Shown here one piece after another: positions 26,819 to 35,173 of a stretch of DNA of 64,000 bases (the stretch's first letter is position 1; each line of letters opens with the position of its first letter). The DNA lies in the NCBI GenBank assembly GCA_020161355.1, contig JAIUOF010000001.1, positions 620,001-684,000 of the forward strand, given 5' to 3'. The stretch is from Bacteroidota bacterium (GTDB lineage: Bacteria; Bacteroidota; Bacteroidia; Cytophagales; Spirosomataceae). The notes beneath the pieces were generated by a model. The model saw only the letters and a list, made by a program, of their open reading frames with translations, did not search any database and was not told the DNA's origin. The position numbers and the translations under genes were made by a program.

Positions 26819-29455
26819 TTATAATTTCACAAATCTTTTGACGATAACACGTTCATTTTCGACGAGCCTAAACAGGTAAGTTCCTGATTTTAAATTAGCA
26901 ATATTGATTTCATGATTTAATAATTTAGAATCTGTAGGAATTTGATCTGTATAAAACACCCTGCCTTTTAAGTCAAAAATCTCAAGTTTCACCTGATTGT
27001 CAGTTTCTGCCTGATATTCTACTTTCAAAAGACTCTGGCTCGGATTGGGTCCCATTTTTAAGCCTAAAACCTGATCAGGATCGGTTGACAATACCTTGGG
27101 AGCTGTTTTTTGAACGTAAAGATTATCAATAGACCAACCCCATCCGTTTGTCCATTGGTCAGAATATAGCCTAAATCTCAATAATAAGGCTTCTCCGGCA
27201 AAATCATTGGTGAGCTCATTGCCATAGATATTAATAGTCCTGGTTTTTTGATAGGCTTGTGTACCTACTGCCGTTGAGTTGGCCTGAGAGCCATTATTTT
27301 TCTTAGAATTGTAGAGTTTTTCCATAGTAGAATATTTCCGGCTGTCATATCCATCTTCTAATGGAAACCAATAAACTCCATCAAGCGAACCTTCCACTAC
27401 AACAAAATCATAAAAGCCATTTTCTCCATAAACAGAACCCTCTTCGCCGGGTTCAACCAATACTACTTCATCAAAAGTAAGGGTAGCACCTGTATTTTTT
27501 AATTCAATAGGCACCTTTAACATGGCAATTTCATTTTTTTCAAATGACATATAGGGAACGTCAGAAGCCGGGTCAAGTAAGCCTATCCCATTTTGATAAG
27601 GATGACTTGAGTGTAGGCCGCCACTGCCAAATCCGTCGGATTTTTCAATATTAAAACCCAGTTTTGCAAAGTCACCATTGTCATTTTCAAAATCGTTGGA
27701 ATATTCTTTGACTGCGGTAGTTTTTATGGTAGAAATAAGAAACTCATAATAGGTTGACTGAGGTATATCAGTAGTATTCTGACCTGCATAATAAGTGGGT
27801 AAAATAGTTTTATTTTTGGATTTATCCTGAGCTATAATTCTATATTTTACCAAATCGCCGTCTTTCAGATTTTTGATTCCATTTTCCTGAAAATAGGCAA
27901 AGACATCCGATGTTCCCTGCGAAAATTGTGGATTATCAACCCCGGGTAAGTATTTTTTCAGTCCAATTGGAGCCTGGTTTATGCCATTAACCGAATATTC
28001 TACATAAACTGTGTCAATACCTTCCTGATAATCATCCTCTACGTTGGCAACCAGGCTTACCGGTGAAGCATCCAGGAGAATTTCAGGTTGATAGTGCTCT
28101 ATTACCGGACCATAAAGGTCTTTCTGCCCAATTTCAAAACTATAAATATAATTTTGACTACCAAATCCTCCATTTGCAGGAGCAGTTACGGTATCTTTGA
28201 AATTGTCAACTACGGTAAAAAAATACTCGATTTTTTTGGCATTGGAAGGTAAATCCACATCGACAAAATACTTTCCGTTATTTCCCTTAGCCAAGGGTAA
28301 AACCACCGCTGAATTGGTGGGGCCTTCATTCAGAATATAAGATAATTTGGCCGTATTATTGACCAGCGTAGTGTCTGAGAGAATATTTGCCTCGAATCTG
28401 ACTTTTCGGGCTGTAAGTATATTTTTTAAAGGTTCATGAGAAATCGAGGTACTTTTCCAACCCATTTCAGCAAAAATCGCCATGGTATGGGGGCCTGGGT
28501 CGAGGTTTTTTTCTCTGTAACTAGCTGTAGGGGTCATCAGCGAATTGGGCCCTCCTTTTCCATATTTTACATCATCAAGATGTGAAATACTGGAGCCACT
28601 TTCCCAGTTAGAAGGTGCATAAAGCTTAATTCGCGAATCTACAGGCTCATAGGCTGTATTTGGCCCTACAAAATTTAAATCTTTGCTGGTAAGAGCAGTT
28701 TTTAGACTTGTGGAAGGATTTTTATAATTAAGCGTATCGACCAAATATTTTGATTCGGCTTGTTTGAGAATAAATTTATCAAATATCGAATAAAAAGTCC
28801 CTCCAAACCCATAAGACCCCTGTGTACCTGCTACTCTCATAGAAGAAACAAAACCTAATCCATGACCCAATTCATGTAGTACTATAGAAGTAAAATCAAA
28901 GGTATTGGATGGCACACTGCTGCTTGTTCCAAAATACCAGGGCATATCAGAATTAAACCTGCAGTAGATATCATCTTCGTTGATAGAATTTATATCTTTT
29001 CCTGCAAGCTTTTCTGCCAAAGCAATTGGATAATAGGTATTTACCTCTCTGGCACCTGAGAAATTTCTGTAATAATTAGTTGTATTGGCAGAACCTAAAA
29101 CACCGTCATCTAAAGACTCCCAATAAGCTGTAACTTTGATGTTGACCGTAGAACGCAATGAATAAGCCCAGATGTCAACTGCCCTCTGAAAAGCTGCTTT
29201 GGCATCATCCGGAAACCCGACATAGGTCACATCAAAGGTTGCCCCCTGCGGATTGGCAGCCAGCCGGCTTTTAGAATTATTGATTTGCTCTTTAATGTGA
29301 GCAGGAATATCTCTGAACGTTGGATTGTCCACAAACCTGGCTGGACAAATTACATCTGGTGCCTTTCTTTTTTCAACCTTAAAATCATATTTCATCTGGG
29401 CATGAACCAATACATACGAGCACATCACCAAAGCAAGAGATAAAACTTTTTTCAT
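26819..29455 (-). CDS. Zinc metalloprotease with T9SS type A sorting domain
   Basis: An 878-aa secreted protein. The start at 29455 gives the signal peptide MKKVLSLALVMCSYVLVHAQ; the frame runs upstream to 29590 without signal character. HELGHGLGF (first His about residue 194) is a metzincin-like HExxHxxG zinc site, followed by an M10/matrixin-like or 'hemagglutinin' protease region. Middle beta-sandwich domains follow (DLYGPVIEHYQPEILL..., WGWSIDNLYVQ, an MAM-like fold). The last about 75 residues (MGPNPSQSLLKVEY, LEIFDLKGRVFY, LKSGTYLFRL) form the type IX secretion sorting domain, so the protein is exported across the outer membrane and probably anchored. Confidence 0.88.
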   Translation of the reverse strand: MKKVLSLALVMCSYVLVHAQMKYDFKVEKRKAPDVICPARFVDNPTFRDIPAHIKEQINNSKSRLAANPQGATFDVTYVGFPDDAKAAFQRAVDIWAYSLRSTVNIKVTAYWESLDDGVLGSANTTNYYRNFSGAREVNTYYPIALAEKLAGKDINSINEDDIYCRFNSDMPWYFGTSSSVPSNTFDFTSIVLHELGHGLGFVSSMRVAGTQGSYGFGGTFYSIFDKFILKQAESKYLVDTLNYKNPSTSLKTALTSKDLNFVGPNTAYEPVDSRIKLYAPSNWESGSSISHLDDVKYGKGGPNSLMTPTASYREKNLDPGPHTMAIFAEMGWKSTSISHEPLKNILTARKVRFEANILSDTTLVNNTAKLSYILNEGPTNSAVVLPLAKGNNGKYFVDVDLPSNAKKIEYFFTVVDNFKDTVTAPANGGFGSQNYIYSFEIGQKDLYGPVIEHYQPEILLDASPVSLVANVEDDYQEGIDTVYVEYSVNGINQAPIGLKKYLPGVDNPQFSQGTSDVFAYFQENGIKNLKDGDLVKYRIIAQDKSKNKTILPTYYAGQNTTDIPQSTYYEFLISTIKTTAVKEYSNDFENDNGDFAKLGFNIEKSDGFGSGGLHSSHPYQNGIGLLDPASDVPYMSFEKNEIAMLKVPIELKNTGATLTFDEVVLVEPGEEGSVYGENGFYDFVVVEGSLDGVYWFPLEDGYDSRKYSTMEKLYNSKKNNGSQANSTAVGTQAYQKTRTINIYGNELTNDFAGEALLLRFRLYSDQWTNGWGWSIDNLYVQKTAPKVLSTDPDQVLGLKMGPNPSQSLLKVEYQAETDNQVKLEIFDLKGRVFYTDQIPTDSKLLNHEINIANLKSGTYLFRLVENERVIVKRFVKL

Positions 29456-29577
29456 AAACAAAAATTCCGGGTTTGTGATTTTTGGTAAAGATAAATCATT
29501 AAAACAGGTAAACTTTTCTAAGCTGAAAAAATATTCGATAGTTTTACAGCCAAGTACGTAAATTTTCAATAAAAAGT

Positions 29578-31476
29578 ATGCTTGCACCAATAGATATTTT
29601 AAAAAAATATTGGGGTTATGACCAGTTCAGACCTTTGCAGGAAGAAATTATTGAGAGTATTATTTGCAAAAACGATACGCTTGCACTTTTGCCCACCGGA
29701 GGAGGAAAATCGATCTGCTTTCAGGTACCGGGTATGTATTTCGAAGGGCTATGTCTGGTGATATCACCATTGATTGCTTTGATGAAAGACCAGGTTTATC
29801 AATTAAATTTAAGAAATATTGCGGCCGCAGCTATCTATTCTGGTCAAAAACAGGGAGAAATAAATGAAATATTAGAAAACGCTACCAATGGTAATCTGAA
29901 ATTTTTATATGTTTCTCCCGAAAGACTGCGGGCTGAAACATTTATTTACCGTGTAAAATATCTGCCTATAAGTTTATTGGCAATTGATGAAGCTCATTGC
30001 ATCTCCAAGTGGGGTTATGATTTCAGACCCGCCTATCTTAAAATTGCAGATTTTCGTAAGCTTATTCCGAATGTGCCTACCATTGCTCTAACAGCCACGG
30101 CCACCCTTAAAGTCAGAAAAGACATTATTGAAAAACTTGAGCTAAAAAAAGCACAGGTTTTTTTGAAAAGTTTTGCAAGAGAAAACCTTTCCTATAGCTC
30201 TATAGAAACCGAACTCAAAGAAGAAAAACTTTTACAAATTATTAATTCTATCAATGGCTCAGCGATAGTGTATGCCAAAACCCGAAACAGAACCGTTGAG
30301 TTTGCCCGATTTTTAAGCAAAAATAAGATTTCCGCCGATTTCTACCATGCAGGACTGAGTTTGAAAGAAAGAAACAAAAAGCAGGATGAATGGATAACCA
30401 ACCAAACCAGAGTAATGGTTTCAACCAATGCTTTCGGAATGGGTATCGACAAAGCCGATGTCAGATTGGTGGTGCATGTTGATTTATGTGAAAATCTGGA
30501 AGCTTATTATCAGGAATCTGGCCGGGCAGGCCGGGATGAAAAAAAAGCTTATGCAGTGGCCCTTTTTAACCACTCTGATATTGATAATCTGGAGCATAAC
30601 CTTGACAACAAATACCCTGAGAATAGTTTCCTTTCTAAAATATATCAGTCGCTGATTAACTATTATCAGCAGGCATTTGAAAGTTCACCCACCAACAGTT
30701 TTGACTTTGATTTACACAGTTTTGCCTCAGTTTTTGGATTAAATGTGTATCAGACCCATTATGCACTCAAATTGCTCGAAAGCCAGGGATTGATCTATCT
30801 GAGTGATGCGTATCATAATCCGCCAAAGCTAAAATTTACTGCACCATCGTCACAAGTATTAAATTTTCAAAGCAATAGCCCCAAAAGTGATTTCTTTATC
30901 AAAACACTTCTGAGAATTTATGGCGGAGAGATTTTTACGTCGTACATAAATATTTCAGAAAAAGAAATAAGCCAGGCATTTCTGGCACCAATGGAAGAGG
31001 TAATCAAAATGCTTGAAAAAATGCAACAAATGGAATTAGTGGATTATATTCCTCAAAAAAATGCCTCCCAATTGGGCTTTTTGACAGAAATTCAGGATCC
31101 TGACAGACTAAGTATAAACCACCGGGAGCTGGAAGAAAGGAAGATAAATGAAAAGCGGGCTTTGAGGGCTATTAAAAATTATACCTTACAAAAATCGAAA
31201 TGCCGGATGCTGTTTATTCAGGATTATTTTGATGAATCTTCAGATAAAAATTGCGGCATTTGTGATATTTGCATTGAAAAAAAGAAAAATGGAATTCTTA
31301 ATAAAGCATCAAGCCAACTGATAATTGAGATTGAAAAACTGCTTCCCTGCAGCATTGCTAAAATCCAAAATCAAACAAAATCAGACGAGGAACATTTGAA
31401 GGCAATTATTGATTTTAATCTTAAATCAGGGCAATGGTCGTTTGATTCTCAAGGATTATTATTTCGAAAAAACTAA
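29578..31476 (+). CDS. recQ: ATP-dependent DNA helicase RecQ
   Basis: A 632-aa superfamily 2 helicase. Motif 0 YDQFRPLQEEII, Walker A LPTGGGKS, motif II IDEAHCISKWGYDFRP, motif III ALTATAT, motif V/VI FGMGIDKADVR and YYQESGRAGRDE. A zinc-binding RQC region is shown by KCRMLFIQDYFDESSDKNCGICDIC. No HRDC domain is visible, so this is the short Bacteroidota form. Functions in recombination repair and fork restart. Divergent from the metalloprotease (122 bases between starts). Confidence 0.93.
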   Translation: MLAPIDILKKYWGYDQFRPLQEEIIESIICKNDTLALLPTGGGKSICFQVPGMYFEGLCLVISPLIALMKDQVYQLNLRNIAAAAIYSGQKQGEINEILENATNGNLKFLYVSPERLRAETFIYRVKYLPISLLAIDEAHCISKWGYDFRPAYLKIADFRKLIPNVPTIALTATATLKVRKDIIEKLELKKAQVFLKSFARENLSYSSIETELKEEKLLQIINSINGSAIVYAKTRNRTVEFARFLSKNKISADFYHAGLSLKERNKKQDEWITNQTRVMVSTNAFGMGIDKADVRLVVHVDLCENLEAYYQESGRAGRDEKKAYAVALFNHSDIDNLEHNLDNKYPENSFLSKIYQSLINYYQQAFESSPTNSFDFDLHSFASVFGLNVYQTHYALKLLESQGLIYLSDAYHNPPKLKFTAPSSQVLNFQSNSPKSDFFIKTLLRIYGGEIFTSYINISEKEISQAFLAPMEEVIKMLEKMQQMELVDYIPQKNASQLGFLTEIQDPDRLSINHRELEERKINEKRALRAIKNYTLQKSKCRMLFIQDYFDESSDKNCGICDICIEKKKNGILNKASSQLIIEIEKLLPCSIAKIQNQTKSDEEHLKAIIDFNLKSGQWSFDSQGLLFRKN

Positions 31477-31608
31477 TTTGAAAAAAATACCAATACCTTA
31501 TTTCATACCAATATTTAGATTATTTTATCAAAATAAAGGACAAAATCATTCAATCTTCCGATTTTTGAAACAATTAGTTTAACTTCGCATGGTAAATTTA
31601 ACATTCTG

Positions 31609-31950
31609 ATGGACGACAGAGACAGAAAAAAATTGCAATTGGAAAATACGCTCGAGTCAGCTACATTGGCCATAAAAAATCAATTGGGAGATTATAAAGA
31701 TAAGAGCAAGAATTTACTGATTATCGGCGGAATTGTAGTTGCTGCCTATGCTTTTTCAAAAATTTTTATGGATGATGAAAAGGAAGAATCCATTGAAAAA
31801 GAACCAAAAAAGGAAAATTCACCCTCTTTTGTCAGCAGTGCCATGAGTGGAATTGTTACCTCAGTTTTACTATCTCTGGCTAAAAACAAAATATTGGAAT
31901 TGATTGAGCAATTGAATAAGGATGCGGATGGTACTGAAGAAAATAATTGA
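31609..31950 (+). CDS. Small membrane protein of unknown function
   Basis: A 113-aa protein with two hydrophobic segments (LLIIGGIVVAAYAFSKIF and SAMSGIVTSVLLSLA) and a charged middle. The stop overlaps the start of the GGGP synthase gene, which suggests co-transcription. It resembles YtxH/phage-holin-like small membrane proteins in layout only; I do not recognise a family. Confidence 0.65.
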   Translation: MDDRDRKKLQLENTLESATLAIKNQLGDYKDKSKNLLIIGGIVVAAYAFSKIFMDDEKEESIEKEPKKENSPSFVSSAMSGIVTSVLLSLAKNKILELIEQLNKDADGTEENN

Positions 31951-32686
31951 GAATAAACAAAATAAGAAAAAATCGCTTGGGGTATTGCTCGACCCCGACA
32001 AACTTGATTATGCCATTCTTGCGAATTGGGCTAGCCTCTTTAATCAATACCCGGTTGATTTTATTTTAGTGGGTGGAAGTCTGATTTCGAGTGATTTTAT
32101 GGCAAAGAGTATTGCTTTTCTAAAAAAAGAAACCCAATTACCCGTCATATTATTTCCAGGAAACAGCCTTCATATTGACCCTCAGGCTGATGCCATTTTG
32201 TTTTTGTCTTTGATTTCAGGTCGTAACCCTGAATTTTTGATCGGACAACATGTACTATCTGCTCCGGCACTCAAACGCAGCCAACTTGAAATTCTACCTA
32301 CAGGATACATGCTGGTTGATGGCGGAAAAGCGACGACTGTATCCTATATAAGTAACACCACTCCCCTTCCTAATGATAAACCAGATGTGGCTGCAGCTAC
32401 CGCAATGGCCGGTGAAATGCTGGGTTTAAAGTTGCTCTATCTGGATGCTGGTTCAGGTGCGGAAAATCCTGTAGATCAAAATATTATAAGGGCGGTTCAG
32501 AGTAATACTACTGCTCCATTGATTGTTGGCGGCGGTATAAACAGTGCAGAAAAAGCTTACAATGCCTGGAAAGCCGGTGCTGATGTCGTTATTGTTGGAA
32601 ATGCTTTAGAAAAAGACCCGGACTTTTTGAATGAGCTCATGCATGTAAAAGATAGTTTCCAGCAATCCGATGCTATAAAAATATGA
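31922..32686 (+). CDS. Geranylgeranylglyceryl (heptaprenylglyceryl) phosphate synthase
   Basis: A 254-aa (beta/alpha)8 enzyme joining a polyprenyl diphosphate to glycerol-1-phosphate. Family marks: GVLLDPDKLD, DFILVGGSL, VILFPGNSLHI, YLDAGSGAENPV and APLIVGGGI with phosphate-binding Gly loops. Bacteroidota carry group II enzymes of this GGGPS/PcrB family. An internal ATG at 31928 is an alternative start. The neighbouring UbiA-like gene at 23.3 kb could perform the next step. Product and prenyl length cannot be read. The stop overlaps folK by 4 bases. Confidence 0.88.
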   Translation: MRMVLKKIIENKQNKKKSLGVLLDPDKLDYAILANWASLFNQYPVDFILVGGSLISSDFMAKSIAFLKKETQLPVILFPGNSLHIDPQADAILFLSLISGRNPEFLIGQHVLSAPALKRSQLEILPTGYMLVDGGKATTVSYISNTTPLPNDKPDVAAATAMAGEMLGLKLLYLDAGSGAENPVDQNIIRAVQSNTTAPLIVGGGINSAEKAYNAWKAGADVVIVGNALEKDPDFLNELMHVKDSFQQSDAIKI

Positions 32687-33168
32687 ATCGGTTGATTTTA
32701 GGACTGGGAACCAACCTGGGCGATAAAAATTCCAATCTTGAGGAAGCAATCAAACAGATTGAATCCGAAATCGGGAGGCTAAAGAAAAAATCTTCTGTTT
32801 ATGAAACCCAGGCATGGGGCGTTGAAAATCAGGACAATTACTATAATATGGCCGTAGAGATTGAAACCAATTTATGGCCTTTTAAAATCCTGGAATTGAT
32901 TCTTGCCATTGAAAAAAATATGGGACGAGTCAGAAGCCAAAAATGGGAAAGCAGAATTATTGATATAGATATTCTGTTCTTTAATGCGGTTTCAATTTCC
33001 TCTGAAAATTTAACCATTCCACATCCTTACATTCAAAAAAGGCGGTTTGTACTTGAGCCCCTTTGTGAAATATCACCTGATTATTTTCATCCAAAATTTA
33101 GAAAATCAGTTGCTAAGCTTCTTGAAGAATGTCCTGATAAAAGTTGGATTGAAAGAATTGTGAATTGA
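32683..33168 (+). CDS. folK: 6-hydroxymethyl-dihydropterin pyrophosphokinase
   Basis: A 161-aa HPPK that transfers pyrophosphate from ATP to hydroxymethyl-dihydropterin in folate synthesis. LGLGTNLGDKNSNL at the start, SVYETQAWGVENQDNYYN, MGRVRSQKWESRIIDIDILFF (metal-binding Asp pair) and the HPYIQKRRFVLEPL substrate segment are diagnostic. The start overlaps the stop of the GGGP synthase gene (4-base overlap). Convergent with thyA, which uses a folate cofactor. Confidence 0.95.
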   Translation: MNRLILGLGTNLGDKNSNLEEAIKQIESEIGRLKKKSSVYETQAWGVENQDNYYNMAVEIETNLWPFKILELILAIEKNMGRVRSQKWESRIIDIDILFFNAVSISSENLTIPHPYIQKRRFVLEPLCEISPDYFHPKFRKSVAKLLEECPDKSWIERIVN

Positions 33169-33178
33169 ATTTGGAAAA

Positions 33179-33970
33179 TCAAATAGCCACAGGAGCTTTA
33201 ATGCCGGGATAGGGGTTGTAATCGAGCAATTCAAAATCTTCGAATTTGAAATCAAAGACTGACTTCACCTCAGGATTTATCTTCATTTTGGGTAATGGCC
33301 TTGGCTCACGGCTCAGCTGGGTATTGACTTGCTCCAGATGGTTGGCATAAATATGGGTATCGCCACCGGTCCAGACAAAATCGCCCAATTCCAGATTGCA
33401 TTCCTGAGCGATCATCATGGTCAGAAGGGCATAAGAAGCAATATTGAATGGAACCCCTAAAAATACATCTGCACTGCGTTGGTACAACTGGCAGGAAAGC
33501 TTATTATCAGCCACATAAAACTGAAAAAAAGCATGACAAGGCATAAGAGCCATTTGCGAAAGCTCGCCAACATTCCAGGCTGAAACAATTATCCGGCGGG
33601 AATCGGGATTGTTTTTTAGTTGAGCCAAAACCTCCTTCAGCTGATCTACCTCTCCATTATTACCAGACCACGAACGCCATTGTTTTCCATAAACCGGCCC
33701 CAGATTTCCCGCTTCATCGGCCCATTCATCCCATATACTGACTCCGTTTTCTTTTAAATAACTAATATTGGTTTCCCCTTTGATAAACCAGAGTAACTCA
33801 TGAATAATGCTTTTCAAATGTACTTTTTTGGTTGTAACCAACGGAAAACCTTCATTGAGATTAAACCTCATTTGATACCCAAAAACACTGATGGTGCCGG
33901 TGCCGGTGCGGTCGGTTTTTTCGGTTCCATGTTCTAAAATATGTTTCAGGAGATCTTGATATTGCTTCAA
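33179..33970 (-). CDS. thyA: Thymidylate synthase
   Basis: A 263-aa ThyA, almost the length of the E. coli enzyme. [17 protein letters not shown] (phosphate-binding Arg), catalytic Cys in [34 protein letters not shown] and GDTHIYANH are all present. Methylates dUMP with methylene-THF in the cytoplasm. No intervening elements. Confidence 0.97.
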   Translation of the reverse strand: MKQYQDLLKHILEHGTEKTDRTGTGTISVFGYQMRFNLNEGFPLVTTKKVHLKSIIHELLWFIKGETNISYLKENGVSIWDEWADEAGNLGPVYGKQWRSWSGNNGEVDQLKEVLAQLKNNPDSRRIIVSAWNVGELSQMALMPCHAFFQFYVADNKLSCQLYQRSADVFLGVPFNIASYALLTMMIAQECNLELGDFVWTGGDTHIYANHLEQVNTQLSREPRPLPKMKINPEVKSVFDFKFEDFELLDYNPYPGIKAPVAI

Positions 33971-34000
33971 TTTAAAATGTATTTTTTCGTAAAAATAACA

Positions 34001-34031
34001 AAAAAAGGCTTCCTGATGAGGGAAGCCTTAG
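34001..34031 (-). terminator. Terminator of the metal-handling group
   Basis: AAGGCTTCC/GGAAGCCTT inverted arms with a short loop; on the minus strand the stem is followed by a T-run. Lies just after the Cys-rich gene at 34051. Confidence 0.75.
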
Positions 34032-34050
34032 GGAAATTTTTCTATCTTTT

Positions 34051-34245
34051 TTACTTTTTTGCACAACAAGCAGCACCACCTTTTGCAGCCTCTGTTTTAC
34101 ATTGTGATTTCGACATTTCAGAGCAGCATTTCTCAGATTTTGCTTTTTTACCTCTCTTTTTGCCGAAAGCAATGGGAGAATCGGCAGCAAATGAACTGAA
34201 TCCAAGGGCGATAATTAATGACAGGAGAGCGATTTTTGATTTCAT
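34051..34245 (-). CDS. Small exported Cys-rich protein
   Basis: A 64-aa protein with a signal peptide (MKSKIALLSLIIALGFSSFA) and a basic mature part holding five Cys in EKCCSEM, QCKTE and GGAACCAKK. The two CC pairs suggest binding of a soft metal such as Cu(I) (inference). Last gene of a minus-strand series containing an HMA protein, OsmC and a TonB receptor. Below typical annotation size, but codon use and signal peptide support it. Confidence 0.65.
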   Translation of the reverse strand: MKSKIALLSLIIALGFSSFAADSPIAFGKKRGKKAKSEKCCSEMSKSQCKTEAAKGGAACCAKK

Positions 34246-34302
34246 AATCTTATTGTTTTTGTGATTAATAAAATTAAAAAATCAATCTTCGTGCCAAACC
34301 TC

Positions 34303-34722
34303 TCAAACTATCTCATAAGTGTGGGTTATTTGGGCTGAACAAGACAACTGAGCCGTGGCCGAGCAGTATTTTTCCATCGACAATTCAATGGCTTTTTCTA
34401 CTTTTTTAGCATCCAGGTCACCTTTCAGAATAAAATGAATGTTTATCTTCCGGAATGGACTCATTTCAGTTCCTTCGATTTTTTCTCTTTCACCTTCTAT
34501 TACCAGCTTTATGTCTTCCAAAGCCTGCCTTTGTTTCTTCAAAATCAAAATCACATCGATGGAAGTACATCCACCCAAGCCCATTAGCAGCAGCTCCATT
34601 GGTCTGGCTCCCTGGTTTTTCCCGCCTATAGCTTCGGCAGCGTCAATATTTACGACTATTTCAGAAGCACCTTTGGCCTGAAAATGGAAGGCATCGTCTA
34701 CTCTGTTTAATTCTACTTTCAT
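34303..34722 (-). CDS. OsmC/Ohr-family peroxiredoxin-like protein
   Basis: A 139-aa OsmC-family protein. The start at 34722 gives MKVELNRVDDAFHF; an in-frame upstream extension to 34788 overlaps the HMA gene and lacks family sequence. The two family Cys are seen in LMGLGGCTSID and AQLSCSAQITH. Members reduce organic peroxides with thiol cofactors. Located in the same direction between the HMA and Cys-rich genes. Confidence 0.85.
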   Translation of the reverse strand: MKVELNRVDDAFHFQAKGASEIVVNIDAAEAIGGKNQGARPMELLLMGLGGCTSIDVILILKKQRQALEDIKLVIEGEREKIEGTEMSPFRKINIHFILKGDLDAKKVEKAIELSMEKYCSATAQLSCSAQITHTYEIV

Positions 34723-34754
34723 AACTTTTTGATTCCAATAAAACTTAAAAACAA

Positions 34755-35105
34755 TTACTGATGTGCATCCGCCGTTTTTTGACAACAATCAGGAAGGCGA
34801 TCGTGTGCTTTCTGGTCGGCGATAACTTCGTCTGCATCATATCCAATTTTCGAAATCTTAACTTTTAACTTCTCCGGACTGGTCTTTTTGGCATTGTAAG
34901 AAATTGAAACTGTTTTATCATCCAAATTTAAAACAGCCTTTTCTACACCTTTGGTCAAGCTCAGATCATGCTCGATACGCTCCTTGCACATGCCACATTT
35001 GGCAGAAGTTTTAAATTTAACCTCTTCTACAGTTGCTGCTTTTTGTGCATAACCCGAAACTGACATTAATAAAATCAGCGAAAGAAAACCCAAAACTTTT
35101 TTCAT
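34755..35105 (-). CDS. Exported heavy-metal-associated (HMA) domain protein
   Basis: A 116-aa protein with signal peptide (MKKVLGFLSLILLMSVSGYAQ), an HMA ferredoxin-like domain with the CxxC metal site SAKCGMCKERIE (about residues 35-46) and a CC tail, LPDCCQKTADAHQ. Probably a periplasmic copper-binding chaperone or metallochaperone-like partner of the TonB receptor 68 bases upstream. Substrate metal inferred. Confidence 0.83.
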   Translation of the reverse strand: MKKVLGFLSLILLMSVSGYAQKAATVEEVKFKTSAKCGMCKERIEHDLSLTKGVEKAVLNLDDKTVSISYNAKKTSPEKLKVKISKIGYDADEVIADQKAHDRLPDCCQKTADAHQ

Positions 35106-35173
35106 AACAATTAAATTATATGTTTGATATTAAGAAATTTATGTAAAATATTTTTAAAAACAATAAACCGAAA

